NCBI RefSeq assembly: GCF_009494395.1
Contig: NZ_VZCB01000011.1
Span: forward strand, 20,326-84,325
DNA from: Segatella copri
GTDB lineage: Bacteria; Bacteroidota; Bacteroidia; Bacteroidales; Bacteroidaceae
DNA: 64,000 nucleotides
Direction: 5' to 3'
The notes under the pieces were generated by a model. The model saw only the letters and a program-made list of their open reading frames with translations. It had not been told where the DNA came from and ran no database searches. Shown one piece after another: positions 34,976 through 43,077 of the stretch; the first letter of the stretch is position 1; each line of letters begins with the position of its first letter. Made by a program: the position numbers and the translations under genes.

Positions 34976-35139
34976 AAAAGATATTATTTATAGCACTCTG
35001 CATCATACTCTCCGCTCCAACATTCGGAGCGGATGGTAATCATCGTGATTATTCCCCAAAGTCACCAGAGGCAGCTGCCTTTGACAGAATATCCACCATT
35101 CCAGTGGGCAACTATACTGGCAGCTTGGCTTTCTCTATA
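34832..35139 (+). repeat. Class A direct repeat, right copy
   Basis: Partner of 31385-31692: the same immunity 3' end followed by the RHS1 5' end, here leading into the intact RHS1 gene. Confidence 0.85.
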
Positions 35140-38100
35140 CCAATCTATACATTGGTGAGCGGCGACATCAGCCTGCCTATCAGCTTGGACTACCAAGGCA
35201 ATGCCATACGAGTAGACCAAGAGGCTACTTGGGTTGGATTAAATTGGTTACTGAATGCAGGAGGAGCCATCACAACGACAACTTCCGCATGCTCTACACA
35301 ATATGGAGAATCGTTTCAAAAAGATTGGGATTATTTTGCCAACAAACTGTCCATGACATACATTCCCCTGGATGGTGAGTTTCCACAAATGCGATACAAG
35401 ATGGATGGATGCCACCCTAATTGGCGAGGTGACCATGGTAAAAATTGGTTTAAGCAGACGCTAGAGATTGAGGGTAATAAGAACAATGACCTGTCTAGTC
35501 AATTGTATCATTTCATCCTAGACAACAAGGCTGGTGAAACTCCCACCTTCCATGCTAATTTCATGGGCAACAGTCTCTCTTATGTATGGGATAGGATGAA
35601 GAATGAGTTCTTCATTACGGGGAAAAATCAGAACTTTCAGATTACTGGATCCATCATCTCACCCACCATCATTGATGGAAAAGGAGTAAAATATTCCTTC
35701 AACGCAAAGGAGGAGAGTAGTCCAGAGGGATATTTGGTTGACCCAGAAATGGTGTATCAGGATTATACGCTATTTCTTACAAAAATAGAATCTCCCACAG
35801 GACATACCATACAACTCAGATATGTCGACAACGGTACTATAACCTCTGTATATAAAATAACAGAAAACTTATACAGCCATGAATATCCAGTAAATGCTAT
35901 TGGTTCGAGCTATCGTGAAGTCAAGCCAGAAGGTTCAAACCTTCTGGATCGTAGCCTCTCACAATTATATCGGACAAAAGCTCTTCGTCTCTCGGAAATA
36001 GAATCCGACGAAGCATTGGTAAAGTTCATCCCATCCAGTGACTTTCGTAAGGATCTGGATGGGAACAGTCGCAAACTGTCAAAGATAGAAATCTACCAAA
36101 AGAATGGTTCTCAGAAAAAACTATTGAAGTCCTTTAGTTTCAGCTCCAGTTATTTTTCTAAAGTAACCACTGGAGGCAACACTGTAAAGGATTTATTTGA
36201 CAATCTAGGCAACTCGTCCATTTACAACGGATGGTTTGCCTCTGACGACTTTATGTATTATAGACTGCGACTGGACAGTTACAGCGAGGAGGATTCGAAT
36301 GGCAAACAAGTGGCAAAGTACTCGTTTGGCTATAATAACGGGTTGCCTTGTAAGGCTTCCGCAGCCATTGATTATTGGGGATATTACAATGGGGAGGAAA
36401 ACTTCAACGGTCGTTACCACACCCTTCTTCCAAAACATTGGGATGAGTTGACTTCAGACGTAGAAGATGGTTTCCATAAAACGGTATATTTTACAGGTGC
36501 AGACCGACGTTTCAATGAAAACTGTGCCTCTGCGGGAATGCTCTCTTTCATTACTTATCCGACAGGAGGAACTACAAGTATCACTTATGAAGGGCATCGC
36601 TTCTCCAACTATAAGTATTTCGACGCTGCAAAGACGACAAGCGGAAAAAGTTTCAAGGATGTGGACATCTATGCCACCAATCAAAGCTATGGAAAGGTTA
36701 GTGGGGCATCATTAAACGAAAGTACGTTTAATATATCAGAAGAGGGGATATACAAGATGACCCTAAGCTACATGATATCCAACCTTGCCGAGCAGCCTTC
36801 CTGGCGATATATTCTAAGCAACCCTCTTCAGTTGTATCATTATAGCACCATTTATGACAGAAATGGTCCACATGAGGTGGTTAGTGCTTGTGATGTGCTG
36901 AGCGCAGTTCCAAGCGACACTGTGGGGACAAGAAACATAACAAAATCAAGGACATTAACTCTTTTCCCTGGGAAGTACAAACTGATGATTGCTGGCGGGG
37001 CATCATTAAACATTGGAGTGTGTCCCCAGCAATATTACCAGATAAAAGGCAATATCAAACTAGAAAAATCCACGTATACCTCCATCGGTGCAGGCGTGAG
37101 GGTAAAGTCCATATCTGAAAATGATGGGAATGGAAACTTTACTACGACAAATTATCGATACACCTATCCTGACTTAACTTCCTCAGGACGATTGTCAGTC
37201 CCAGCCATCTATGCAAGAAGAAAAATCTTGGTCTACCAAAATGAAATGTATCAAGATGCAGGATCGAACCAGATAAAACCTGCAACAGCTAAAGAAATTC
37301 GCTATGCGGAAGTGAGCGGCAGTAATGCAGTTCCAGATGTGCCTGTGGTAGGCTACGAGAGGGTCACCGTCAAACAGGAAAGCAATGGAACGACAAATGG
37401 TAAAGAGGTTTTTACTTACAGAAACAGACCTTGGGACACCAACATGCTTACCTATTGCCGTCAAGTGCCCGACCCAAGAAATGGCATGTTGCTTTCTGAT
37501 AGCGTGTTTGATTCCAAGGGAAAACTTATCAAGACAACAGACAACAGTTATAAGTGGAGATGTGTTGACTCCCGACTTCTAAGTGCGGTCATCGAGAACA
37601 TCTACAGCGGACCAAACGAGGTTACTGGTGGAAATGCTTTGGCGTCAGAAAATGCATACGCTGATGCCTTAGGAGGAGGGTGCATGCAAATATATCTATA
37701 TCCATCGGTCCAGTTCGCCTTGGTTTCTTCCAATTCCAGCCAGAAAGAGTATCATGGTGATAACTGTGTTACCATAAAAACTAGTACCCAGTATGGACAG
37801 ACCAACACCTTGGACTCCATCTCGGTCCAGAGCCAGTCTGAGACAGGAACAACTGTCACAACAGAAACTTTCTATCCCCAGAATGCTCTTTCCCAAGCCA
37901 ATATGAAGACTTTGGCAGACAAGCACATCACCGAGATTCCCATAGAATGTCTGACATCAATATCAAATGAGGATGGCACTTACGTCATCGACTCCCAACG
38001 ATATTTATATGACAACAATGGCAATATTATCACGGAATACTCGTTAGATACAGAAAGATCCATAACTAGGAGTTCGTTTAGTCTGTTAAAGGACAACTAT

Positions 38101-38532
38101 GCCTTCTCCTCATTCAAAGCCAACGCTGAGTTTTCTTACAATTCATCAGGAAAACCTCGTGTGGTAAAGGAAAACAACTGCGATGTGGTCACCTATATAT
38201 GGGGGTATTACAGCAATTACCCCATTGCCGTGATAAGAGGTGCAGACTACCCTGTGGTAAGGGACCTTCTTGGAGGGGACTCTGCTGTAAAAGCATTGGA
38301 AACGGCTCCATCTCCAACGATAAGCGCAAGGGAATTACACAGCAAATTATCCAAGTTGGCAGGCTGCTGCGTATCAACCTACAGTTTCAATCCACAAATA
38401 GGGATGGTTGAGATGATTTCTCCAAATGGAGAATCTACGACATATACCTATGACGCTTTCAGCAGATTAGCTGCCATCAAGGATCATAACGGCATTGTGT
38501 CCTCATCATTCAAATACAACTACAAACAATAA
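34972..38532 (+). CDS. RHS1: secreted RHS/YD-repeat-associated protein (first of pair)
   Basis: 1186 aa. Sec signal peptide MKKILFIALCIILSAPTFGA. The N-terminal region STIPVGNYTGSLAFSIPIYT ... LPISLDYQGNAIRVDQEATWVGLNWLLNAGG is the usual beginning of large Bacteroidetes proteins of the RHS superfamily. Short YD-type repeats occur near the end (GESTTYTYDAFSRLAAIKDHNG). There is no RHS core and no toxin tip. It is therefore likely one half of a two-protein RHS shell, with RHS2 starting 4 nt later. Its own signal peptide argues that RHS1 and RHS2 are separate proteins, not a frameshifted single gene. It begins inside the stop of immunity 3 (ATGA). Confidence 0.85.
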   Translation: MKKILFIALCIILSAPTFGADGNHRDYSPKSPEAAAFDRISTIPVGNYTGSLAFSIPIYTLVSGDISLPISLDYQGNAIRVDQEATWVGLNWLLNAGGAITTTTSACSTQYGESFQKDWDYFANKLSMTYIPLDGEFPQMRYKMDGCHPNWRGDHGKNWFKQTLEIEGNKNNDLSSQLYHFILDNKAGETPTFHANFMGNSLSYVWDRMKNEFFITGKNQNFQITGSIISPTIIDGKGVKYSFNAKEESSPEGYLVDPEMVYQDYTLFLTKIESPTGHTIQLRYVDNGTITSVYKITENLYSHEYPVNAIGSSYREVKPEGSNLLDRSLSQLYRTKALRLSEIESDEALVKFIPSSDFRKDLDGNSRKLSKIEIYQKNGSQKKLLKSFSFSSSYFSKVTTGGNTVKDLFDNLGNSSIYNGWFASDDFMYYRLRLDSYSEEDSNGKQVAKYSFGYNNGLPCKASAAIDYWGYYNGEENFNGRYHTLLPKHWDELTSDVEDGFHKTVYFTGADRRFNENCASAGMLSFITYPTGGTTSITYEGHRFSNYKYFDAAKTTSGKSFKDVDIYATNQSYGKVSGASLNESTFNISEEGIYKMTLSYMISNLAEQPSWRYILSNPLQLYHYSTIYDRNGPHEVVSACDVLSAVPSDTVGTRNITKSRTLTLFPGKYKLMIAGGASLNIGVCPQQYYQIKGNIKLEKSTYTSIGAGVRVKSISENDGNGNFTTTNYRYTYPDLTSSGRLSVPAIYARRKILVYQNEMYQDAGSNQIKPATAKEIRYAEVSGSNAVPDVPVVGYERVTVKQESNGTTNGKEVFTYRNRPWDTNMLTYCRQVPDPRNGMLLSDSVFDSKGKLIKTTDNSYKWRCVDSRLLSAVIENIYSGPNEVTGGNALASENAYADALGGGCMQIYLYPSVQFALVSSNSSQKEYHGDNCVTIKTSTQYGQTNTLDSISVQSQSETGTTVTTETFYPQNALSQANMKTLADKHITEIPIECLTSISNEDGTYVIDSQRYLYDNNGNIITEYSLDTERSITRSSFSLLKDNYAFSSFKANAEFSYNSSGKPRVVKENNCDVVTYIWGYYSNYPIAVIRGADYPVVRDLLGGDSAVKALETAPSPTISARELHSKLSKLAGCCVSTYSFNPQIGMVEMISPNGESTTYTYDAFSRLAAIKDHNGIVSSSFKYNYKQ

Positions 38533-38536
38533 GCTT

Positions 38537-41500
38537 ATGATGAATAAGATTAACTTTCGATGCTTATTTTTGTTGACATGGTTTGCCGCCCTGTCAACAA
38601 AGGCCCAAGTGTCTTCAGAGAACTACATTCTGACGACGGAGCGCATCAGCGACACGCAGGTCCTCTCCACCACGGTATACTATGATGGCTTGGGAAGACC
38701 CTTCGAAATGGTGGAGCAAAAGAAGACTCCAGATGGAGCCAACCTGATACATCTCCAAGAATATGATGGACTAGGACGTGATTGGAAGACATGGTTGCCT
38801 GTCAAGGGCACCGACGATTTCCTCAGCATTTCTGCGGCTCACTCCCAGGGAAATAACCAATACAGGGATAGCCATGCCTTCTCTCTAAAAGAATATGATG
38901 AAAGCCCACTCAATCGAATAAACACAGTGGAGGGAGTTGGAACTGAGTGGACTAGCCATCCCGTAAAGAAAGACAATCTCGTAAACACCTCTAAATATCC
39001 GTTGAACTGCAAATACTACCGTGTCTCCATGCAAGGATCGTTGCAAGACAAAGGGTATTATCCTCAGGGTAGGCTCTACGTTACCAAGATCACTGACGAA
39101 AACGGCAATGAGAGTTACGAGTTCAAGAACATCGCTGGCAACGTAATTCTCAAGCGTACCATCTGCTCCATCGATGAAGCAGCAGATACCTATTATATAT
39201 ATGATTACCGTGGAAACCTGGCATTTGTGCTTCCTCCCAATTATCAGGAGGAGCCGTCACTTGACCTCTATGCCTACCAATATAAATATGATGGGCAGGG
39301 GAATTGCACCTGGAAGAAGCTGCCAGGTTGCGAGCCTATCTACATGAAGTATGACCTCAGCGGAAGAATGATATTCTTGCAGGACGGGAACCTGAGAAAG
39401 CAAGGGCTTTGGGAGTTTTATGTCTATGACAAACTTGGACGATTGGCAGTAAAAGGCACTACTGCATCTACAAGTGATGTCAGTAAAATCCATGTCTATG
39501 CGCTATACACGGGGGCAGGCACCCTGGACGGTTACCAACTGAATGGCACTACGATTACCGCCAAGTCCCTGCTCATTACCAATTTCTATGATGACTATAC
39601 TTTCATAGAGAAGCAAAACGCCTCAGAGCAGAGCATTTTGCATCTGAACGCAGCCCAAACATTGGACGCAGCGTTCCCTTCCAACAGCTCCCTCAATGCA
39701 AAGGGATTCTTAACTGGGAAGAAGGTATATACATCAGATGGTACGAATAGACATGAAATCTCCTCTATGTACTATGGTTTAAAGGGAAGAGTGGTACAAA
39801 CACATTCCAGCAACTTGCTTGGAGGAAGTGAACATTTCTACACCTCTTATAACTACATAGGTTCCCCTTTGAAAACCAAGCACATTCATAGCGCAAGTGG
39901 CAAGAAAGCCATACAGGAATGCTACGAATATGCCTATGATCATGCTGGAAGACAGACTATGGTTAGCTATGCCATCAATGGCTCCGCCAACAGAGTTTTA
40001 TCAACAACAGAATATGACGATTATGGAAGAATCGCCAAACAGACATTATTGGGCAAAGAGTGCATCAACAACTCCTACAACATCCGGAGTTGGAAGACTG
40101 AGATAAGTAGCACGAACTTTACCCAAACGCTTGCCTATAACAAAGCAAATGGCTTTGTTATACCTGGGACCGCACAGTACAATGGCAATATATCTGCCAT
40201 GAGTTGGAAAACGGGAAACAACATAGAGAAAGGCTACAAGTTCTCCTACAACCGTCAGGACATGCTGACCGATGCCGACTATGAGGAAGGAGAATTCTTA
40301 TCGGACAACATAGGTCACTATGACGAAAGCCTGTCTTATGACAAGATGGGAAACATCCTGTCATTGATACGCTACGGTTTGAGAGACGACAATAAATACG
40401 GGCTCATTGACAACCTTAGCTATGGCTACAACGGCAGTCAGCTTACCAAGGTTGATGACACGGTGAGTGGTCCATATTATGCAGGTGCCTTCCACTTTGT
40501 GGATGGTACGAAGGAGGCTACGGAGTATAGCTATGATGCCAATGGCAACATGGTGATGGACAAGAACAAGGGGATTAGCTCGATATCATACGACATCAAC
40601 AACTTGCCACAGAAAATATTATATAATGATGGAAGGAAAGCTAGTTACGTATATGATGCTGAGGGAAACAAGCACTCCGTTCAATATACACTAACGGCAA
40701 TGACCAACACATTGCCTCAGATGCCAGTCATGCAATCTGCAGATGCAGCATCAGCAAATGCAGTAAATGGGCAAAAGGTAATCAACTATTGTGGAAACAT
40801 CATTTATGATGGTGATGAGACGATTGTGCTAAATGACGTAGGCTATGCCAAGTATGACAAAAGCGGCAACCTTTCTTTCCATTACTATCTCAAAGACCAT
40901 CTAGGTGACAACCGTGTCGTTATGAACGAAAGCGGAGCTATCGAACAAATCAACGATTACTACCCTACAGGTGCATTGATGGGGAGCAGCACGAATGGCG
41001 ATGTTCAGAGATACAAATACAATGGTAAGGAACTGGACCGCATGAATGGCTTGGATTGGCACGACTATGGAGTTAGGAACTATGATGCCGCTCTGGGGAT
41101 ATGGAGAAGCCAGGATAATTTGCAGGAAATACATCCGGACATTGGCAGCTATGTATATGTCTATAATAATCCGATGCGCATGGCTGATCCTGATGGACAG
41201 GATGGTAGAGACCGCACTATTGGTTGCATAATCGGTGCTGTTACAAACGTCATTCCTTTTTCAGGCGGACTTCGAGACACCTATACCCCAACGGATCCCG
41301 AAGACTACAACTATTCTTTACGACAGTCTGATGATACAGCGAGCAGATTAGGACTTTCATCTACAAACTGGGGTGGAATTGCAACAGTTTTTGGCAGTGC
41401 AGTAGCGGCCGCAGGTACGACTGCCATTGTGGTTACCGCAGGAACAAGTGCGACAGTTGCTGCACCAATAATTGGTGTAGGAAAGACTATAACAACGGCA

Positions 41501-41821
41501 GGCTTGGCTACTAGTATAGCAGGCTATGTCATGATGGCTAACTCCAACAGCAACAAGGCGCAAGGGTACAACAGAGGAAAGAAAAGCAATGTTTCATCGG
41601 GCAACAAGAATTCTCCTCATGCTAATCAAAAAAGAAAGGAGGTTAATCGACAGAAGTATGAACAACTAAAAAAAGAATATGACAAACTGGAAAAAATGCC
41701 CAATAAGACGCCCCAAATCAAAGCTGAGAAAGAACGGCTTGGGAAACAATTAAAACGAGCTCAACAACGAAAAAATTATAATGGTGAAAATCATAGTAGA
41801 AACCCTAAAGGAAATAGATAG
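38537..41821 (+). CDS. RHS2: DUF6443/RHS-core protein with C-terminal toxin tip
   Basis: 1094 aa from the ATG at 38537 (the frame extends to 38495 but the signal peptide MMNKINFRCLFLLTWFAALS starts here). ENYILTTERISD ... VYYDGLGRPFEMVEQ is the DUF6443-type start; YD repeats fill the middle. The RHS-associated core spans about 781-885 (YYLKDHLGDNRVVMNE, YKYNGKELDRMNGLDWHDYG, YVYVYNNPMRMADPDG). After PDG comes a variable tip: a Gly/Ala-rich hydrophobic stretch (945-1000), then about 85 very basic, helical residues ending ENHSRNPKGNR. The core/tip layout is that of polymorphic toxins. The toxin activity is not recognised. Immunity 4 begins directly after the stop. Confidence 0.85.
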   Translation: MMNKINFRCLFLLTWFAALSTKAQVSSENYILTTERISDTQVLSTTVYYDGLGRPFEMVEQKKTPDGANLIHLQEYDGLGRDWKTWLPVKGTDDFLSISAAHSQGNNQYRDSHAFSLKEYDESPLNRINTVEGVGTEWTSHPVKKDNLVNTSKYPLNCKYYRVSMQGSLQDKGYYPQGRLYVTKITDENGNESYEFKNIAGNVILKRTICSIDEAADTYYIYDYRGNLAFVLPPNYQEEPSLDLYAYQYKYDGQGNCTWKKLPGCEPIYMKYDLSGRMIFLQDGNLRKQGLWEFYVYDKLGRLAVKGTTASTSDVSKIHVYALYTGAGTLDGYQLNGTTITAKSLLITNFYDDYTFIEKQNASEQSILHLNAAQTLDAAFPSNSSLNAKGFLTGKKVYTSDGTNRHEISSMYYGLKGRVVQTHSSNLLGGSEHFYTSYNYIGSPLKTKHIHSASGKKAIQECYEYAYDHAGRQTMVSYAINGSANRVLSTTEYDDYGRIAKQTLLGKECINNSYNIRSWKTEISSTNFTQTLAYNKANGFVIPGTAQYNGNISAMSWKTGNNIEKGYKFSYNRQDMLTDADYEEGEFLSDNIGHYDESLSYDKMGNILSLIRYGLRDDNKYGLIDNLSYGYNGSQLTKVDDTVSGPYYAGAFHFVDGTKEATEYSYDANGNMVMDKNKGISSISYDINNLPQKILYNDGRKASYVYDAEGNKHSVQYTLTAMTNTLPQMPVMQSADAASANAVNGQKVINYCGNIIYDGDETIVLNDVGYAKYDKSGNLSFHYYLKDHLGDNRVVMNESGAIEQINDYYPTGALMGSSTNGDVQRYKYNGKELDRMNGLDWHDYGVRNYDAALGIWRSQDNLQEIHPDIGSYVYVYNNPMRMADPDGQDGRDRTIGCIIGAVTNVIPFSGGLRDTYTPTDPEDYNYSLRQSDDTASRLGLSSTNWGGIATVFGSAVAAAGTTAIVVTAGTSATVAAPIIGVGKTITTAGLATSIAGYVMMANSNSNKAQGYNRGKKSNVSSGNKNSPHANQKRKEVNRQKYEQLKKEYDKLEKMPNKTPQIKAEKERLGKQLKRAQQRKNYNGENHSRNPKGNR
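41583..41821 (+). other. Candidate toxin tip of RHS2
   Basis: Residues about 1016-1094 of RHS2: SPHANQKRKEVNRQKYEQL-type basic helix, KNYNGENHSRNPKGNR at the end. It is rich in Lys, Arg, Gln and Asn with conserved-looking His residues (PHAN, ENHS), suggestive of a nucleic-acid-targeting effector, but no named toxin fold is identified. The final twelve codons are repeated as orphan tails at 30935, 31708 and 34383. Confidence 0.5.
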
Positions 41822-42364
41822 ATGTACATTATATTAATAGATATCAATCAAGGACAAAAAGTCGCATTTTTTTCCTCGGAAGTAACAGATAAAAAAGAGG
41901 CTATTCTTTCTTGTGTTTCTAAAATTAGATTCCCAAGATTAGGAATAAAGAGTATTTCTAAAATAAAAAAATATTTGATTTACAATCCATATAAACTATA
42001 CAACATAACAAAATTACTTGGAGTACACAATGTTTATTATATTTCACTTACTATAAATGGAGTAAATATTGATGCAAATATTATAAAAACGAAAAAAGGC
42101 AATACTGATGCTACATATACAATAGTTGCTTATTTTAAGGAAGGAACTTATATTAGCCAAAATAAGAATATAGCCTCTATTAGTGCAATAAAACATTGGG
42201 CAAGATACTTATCTTGGCACTATTATTCTAAAGAAGAACGTGCCGAAATTAGGAAGAACATTTATAATATTAAAGAATTAAATGAAACTTTAAAAGACTT
42301 AGTTTGGAACTTCGAATGTTCCATACTTGGCAACAGTTTAAAAGTATATATTGTGAAGGCATGA
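41822..42364 (+). CDS. Putative immunity protein 4, cognate of the intact RHS2
   Basis: 180 aa. It starts immediately after the RHS2 stop, so it is the best candidate for the cognate immunity protein. The N-terminal half (MYIILIDINQGQKVAFFSSE) is distinct; from HWARYLSWHYYSKEERAEI it equals immunity 2, and it ends in the array-wide motif with a final Ala instead of Ser. No signal peptide, as expected if it neutralises incoming toxin in the cytoplasm. The stop again overlaps an RHS1 head (ATGA). Confidence 0.65.
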   Translation: MYIILIDINQGQKVAFFSSEVTDKKEAILSCVSKIRFPRLGIKSISKIKKYLIYNPYKLYNITKLLGVHNVYYISLTINGVNIDANIIKTKKGNTDATYTIVAYFKEGTYISQNKNIASISAIKHWARYLSWHYYSKEERAEIRKNIYNIKELNETLKDLVWNFECSILGNSLKVYIVKA

Positions 42365-42382
42365 AAAAGATATTATTTATAG
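42194..42382 (+). repeat. Class B direct repeat, right copy
   Basis: Partner of 32124-32312; the similarity to RHS1 heads continues here to 42429. Confidence 0.85.
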
Positions 42383-42462
42383 CACTCAGCATCATACTCT
42401 CCGCTCCAACATTCGGAGCGGATGGTAATTATAAGAAAACAAAAATATACAAAACGATATAA
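42361..42462 (+). pseudogene. RHS1 head truncated after 23 codons
   Basis: The start is MKKILFIALSIILSAPTFGA, then DGN, as in RHS1. After 42429 it diverges to YKKTKIYKTI and a stop. This scar shows that another RHS1-RHS2 unit once followed, or that the head was copied here with the immunity 3' end. Confidence 0.75.
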
Positions 42463-42487
42463 AAAAAAGAGAAAAATACTTAGGAAT

Positions 42488-42925
42488 ATGATAGTGATGA
42501 ACTATAAAATGCTAGTTAAGATTAATAAGCAAACTATTAATTATCCAAGATTAAATAAAAAACTTTCAAAAATCTTGGATGAAGGAGTAATATGGGTTAA
42601 CAATTGCTATATTCTGCAATATTTCTATAAAGTGAATCAGCACTATTCTTTAGAAAACTTTGAAGATTATACTGCATACGAATGCTTCATGAATGGTTTT
42701 CATGTTGAGGATTATTGCGTTGGTAATACAATACAATATGCTTTTAGTTTCACGAATAAATTGGCTAGAATATTACAAGGTAAATGTAAATTCAAAATAA
42801 TACTTTCTGTCAACAACCAAAATTGTTGTCACATTACTTTTCATTCACTTCATAATGAAGAAACGGAATGGGTAGTTATGGAACAATTGGATTCTTATTC
42901 AGAAAGTATCGCTGTTTTTATGTAA
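42488..42925 (+). CDS. Orphan small protein at the right end of the RHS array
   Basis: 145 aa from the ATG at 42488; ATGs at 42497 and 42509 are alternatives, and the frame is open back to 42422 but there overlaps the RHS1 scar. No signal peptide, AT-rich. Visible stretches: NYPRLNKKLSKILDEGVIWV and WVVMEQLDSYSESIAVFM. It lacks the LVWNFECSILGN ending, so it is not homologous to immunities 1-4. Position after a truncated RHS1 head suggests another orphan immunity gene of a different family. Not recognised. Confidence 0.5.
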   Translation: MIVMNYKMLVKINKQTINYPRLNKKLSKILDEGVIWVNNCYILQYFYKVNQHYSLENFEDYTAYECFMNGFHVEDYCVGNTIQYAFSFTNKLARILQGKCKFKIILSVNNQNCCHITFHSLHNEETEWVVMEQLDSYSESIAVFM

Positions 42926-43077
42926 TCCGCTCAAATAATTGTAGTAAAGCCCTAAAGAATTAGACTGTTTACGTATAAGAAAGGCATATTGTTCAAAATG
43001 TCTAAATTATAGTAGAACAAATAACAACTATAATGATTTTTTACAACTTTAGCTATTGAATTCAAGAAATAGAGCTT

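Noticed and set aside
38495..38536. Longer start for RHS2
   Set aside because: It would overlap RHS1 and place 14 hydrophilic residues before the signal peptide; the ATG at 38537 directly starts the signal peptide.
34972..41821. RHS1 and RHS2 as one gene split by a frameshift
   Set aside because: RHS2 has its own signal peptide and start 4 nt after the RHS1 stop, and a separate RHS2 head is also preserved at 30859.
30859..42382. Repeated elements as a CRISPR array
   Set aside because: The repeats are long, coding and irregularly spaced, with no cas genes; they are gene heads, tails and immunity 3' ends.
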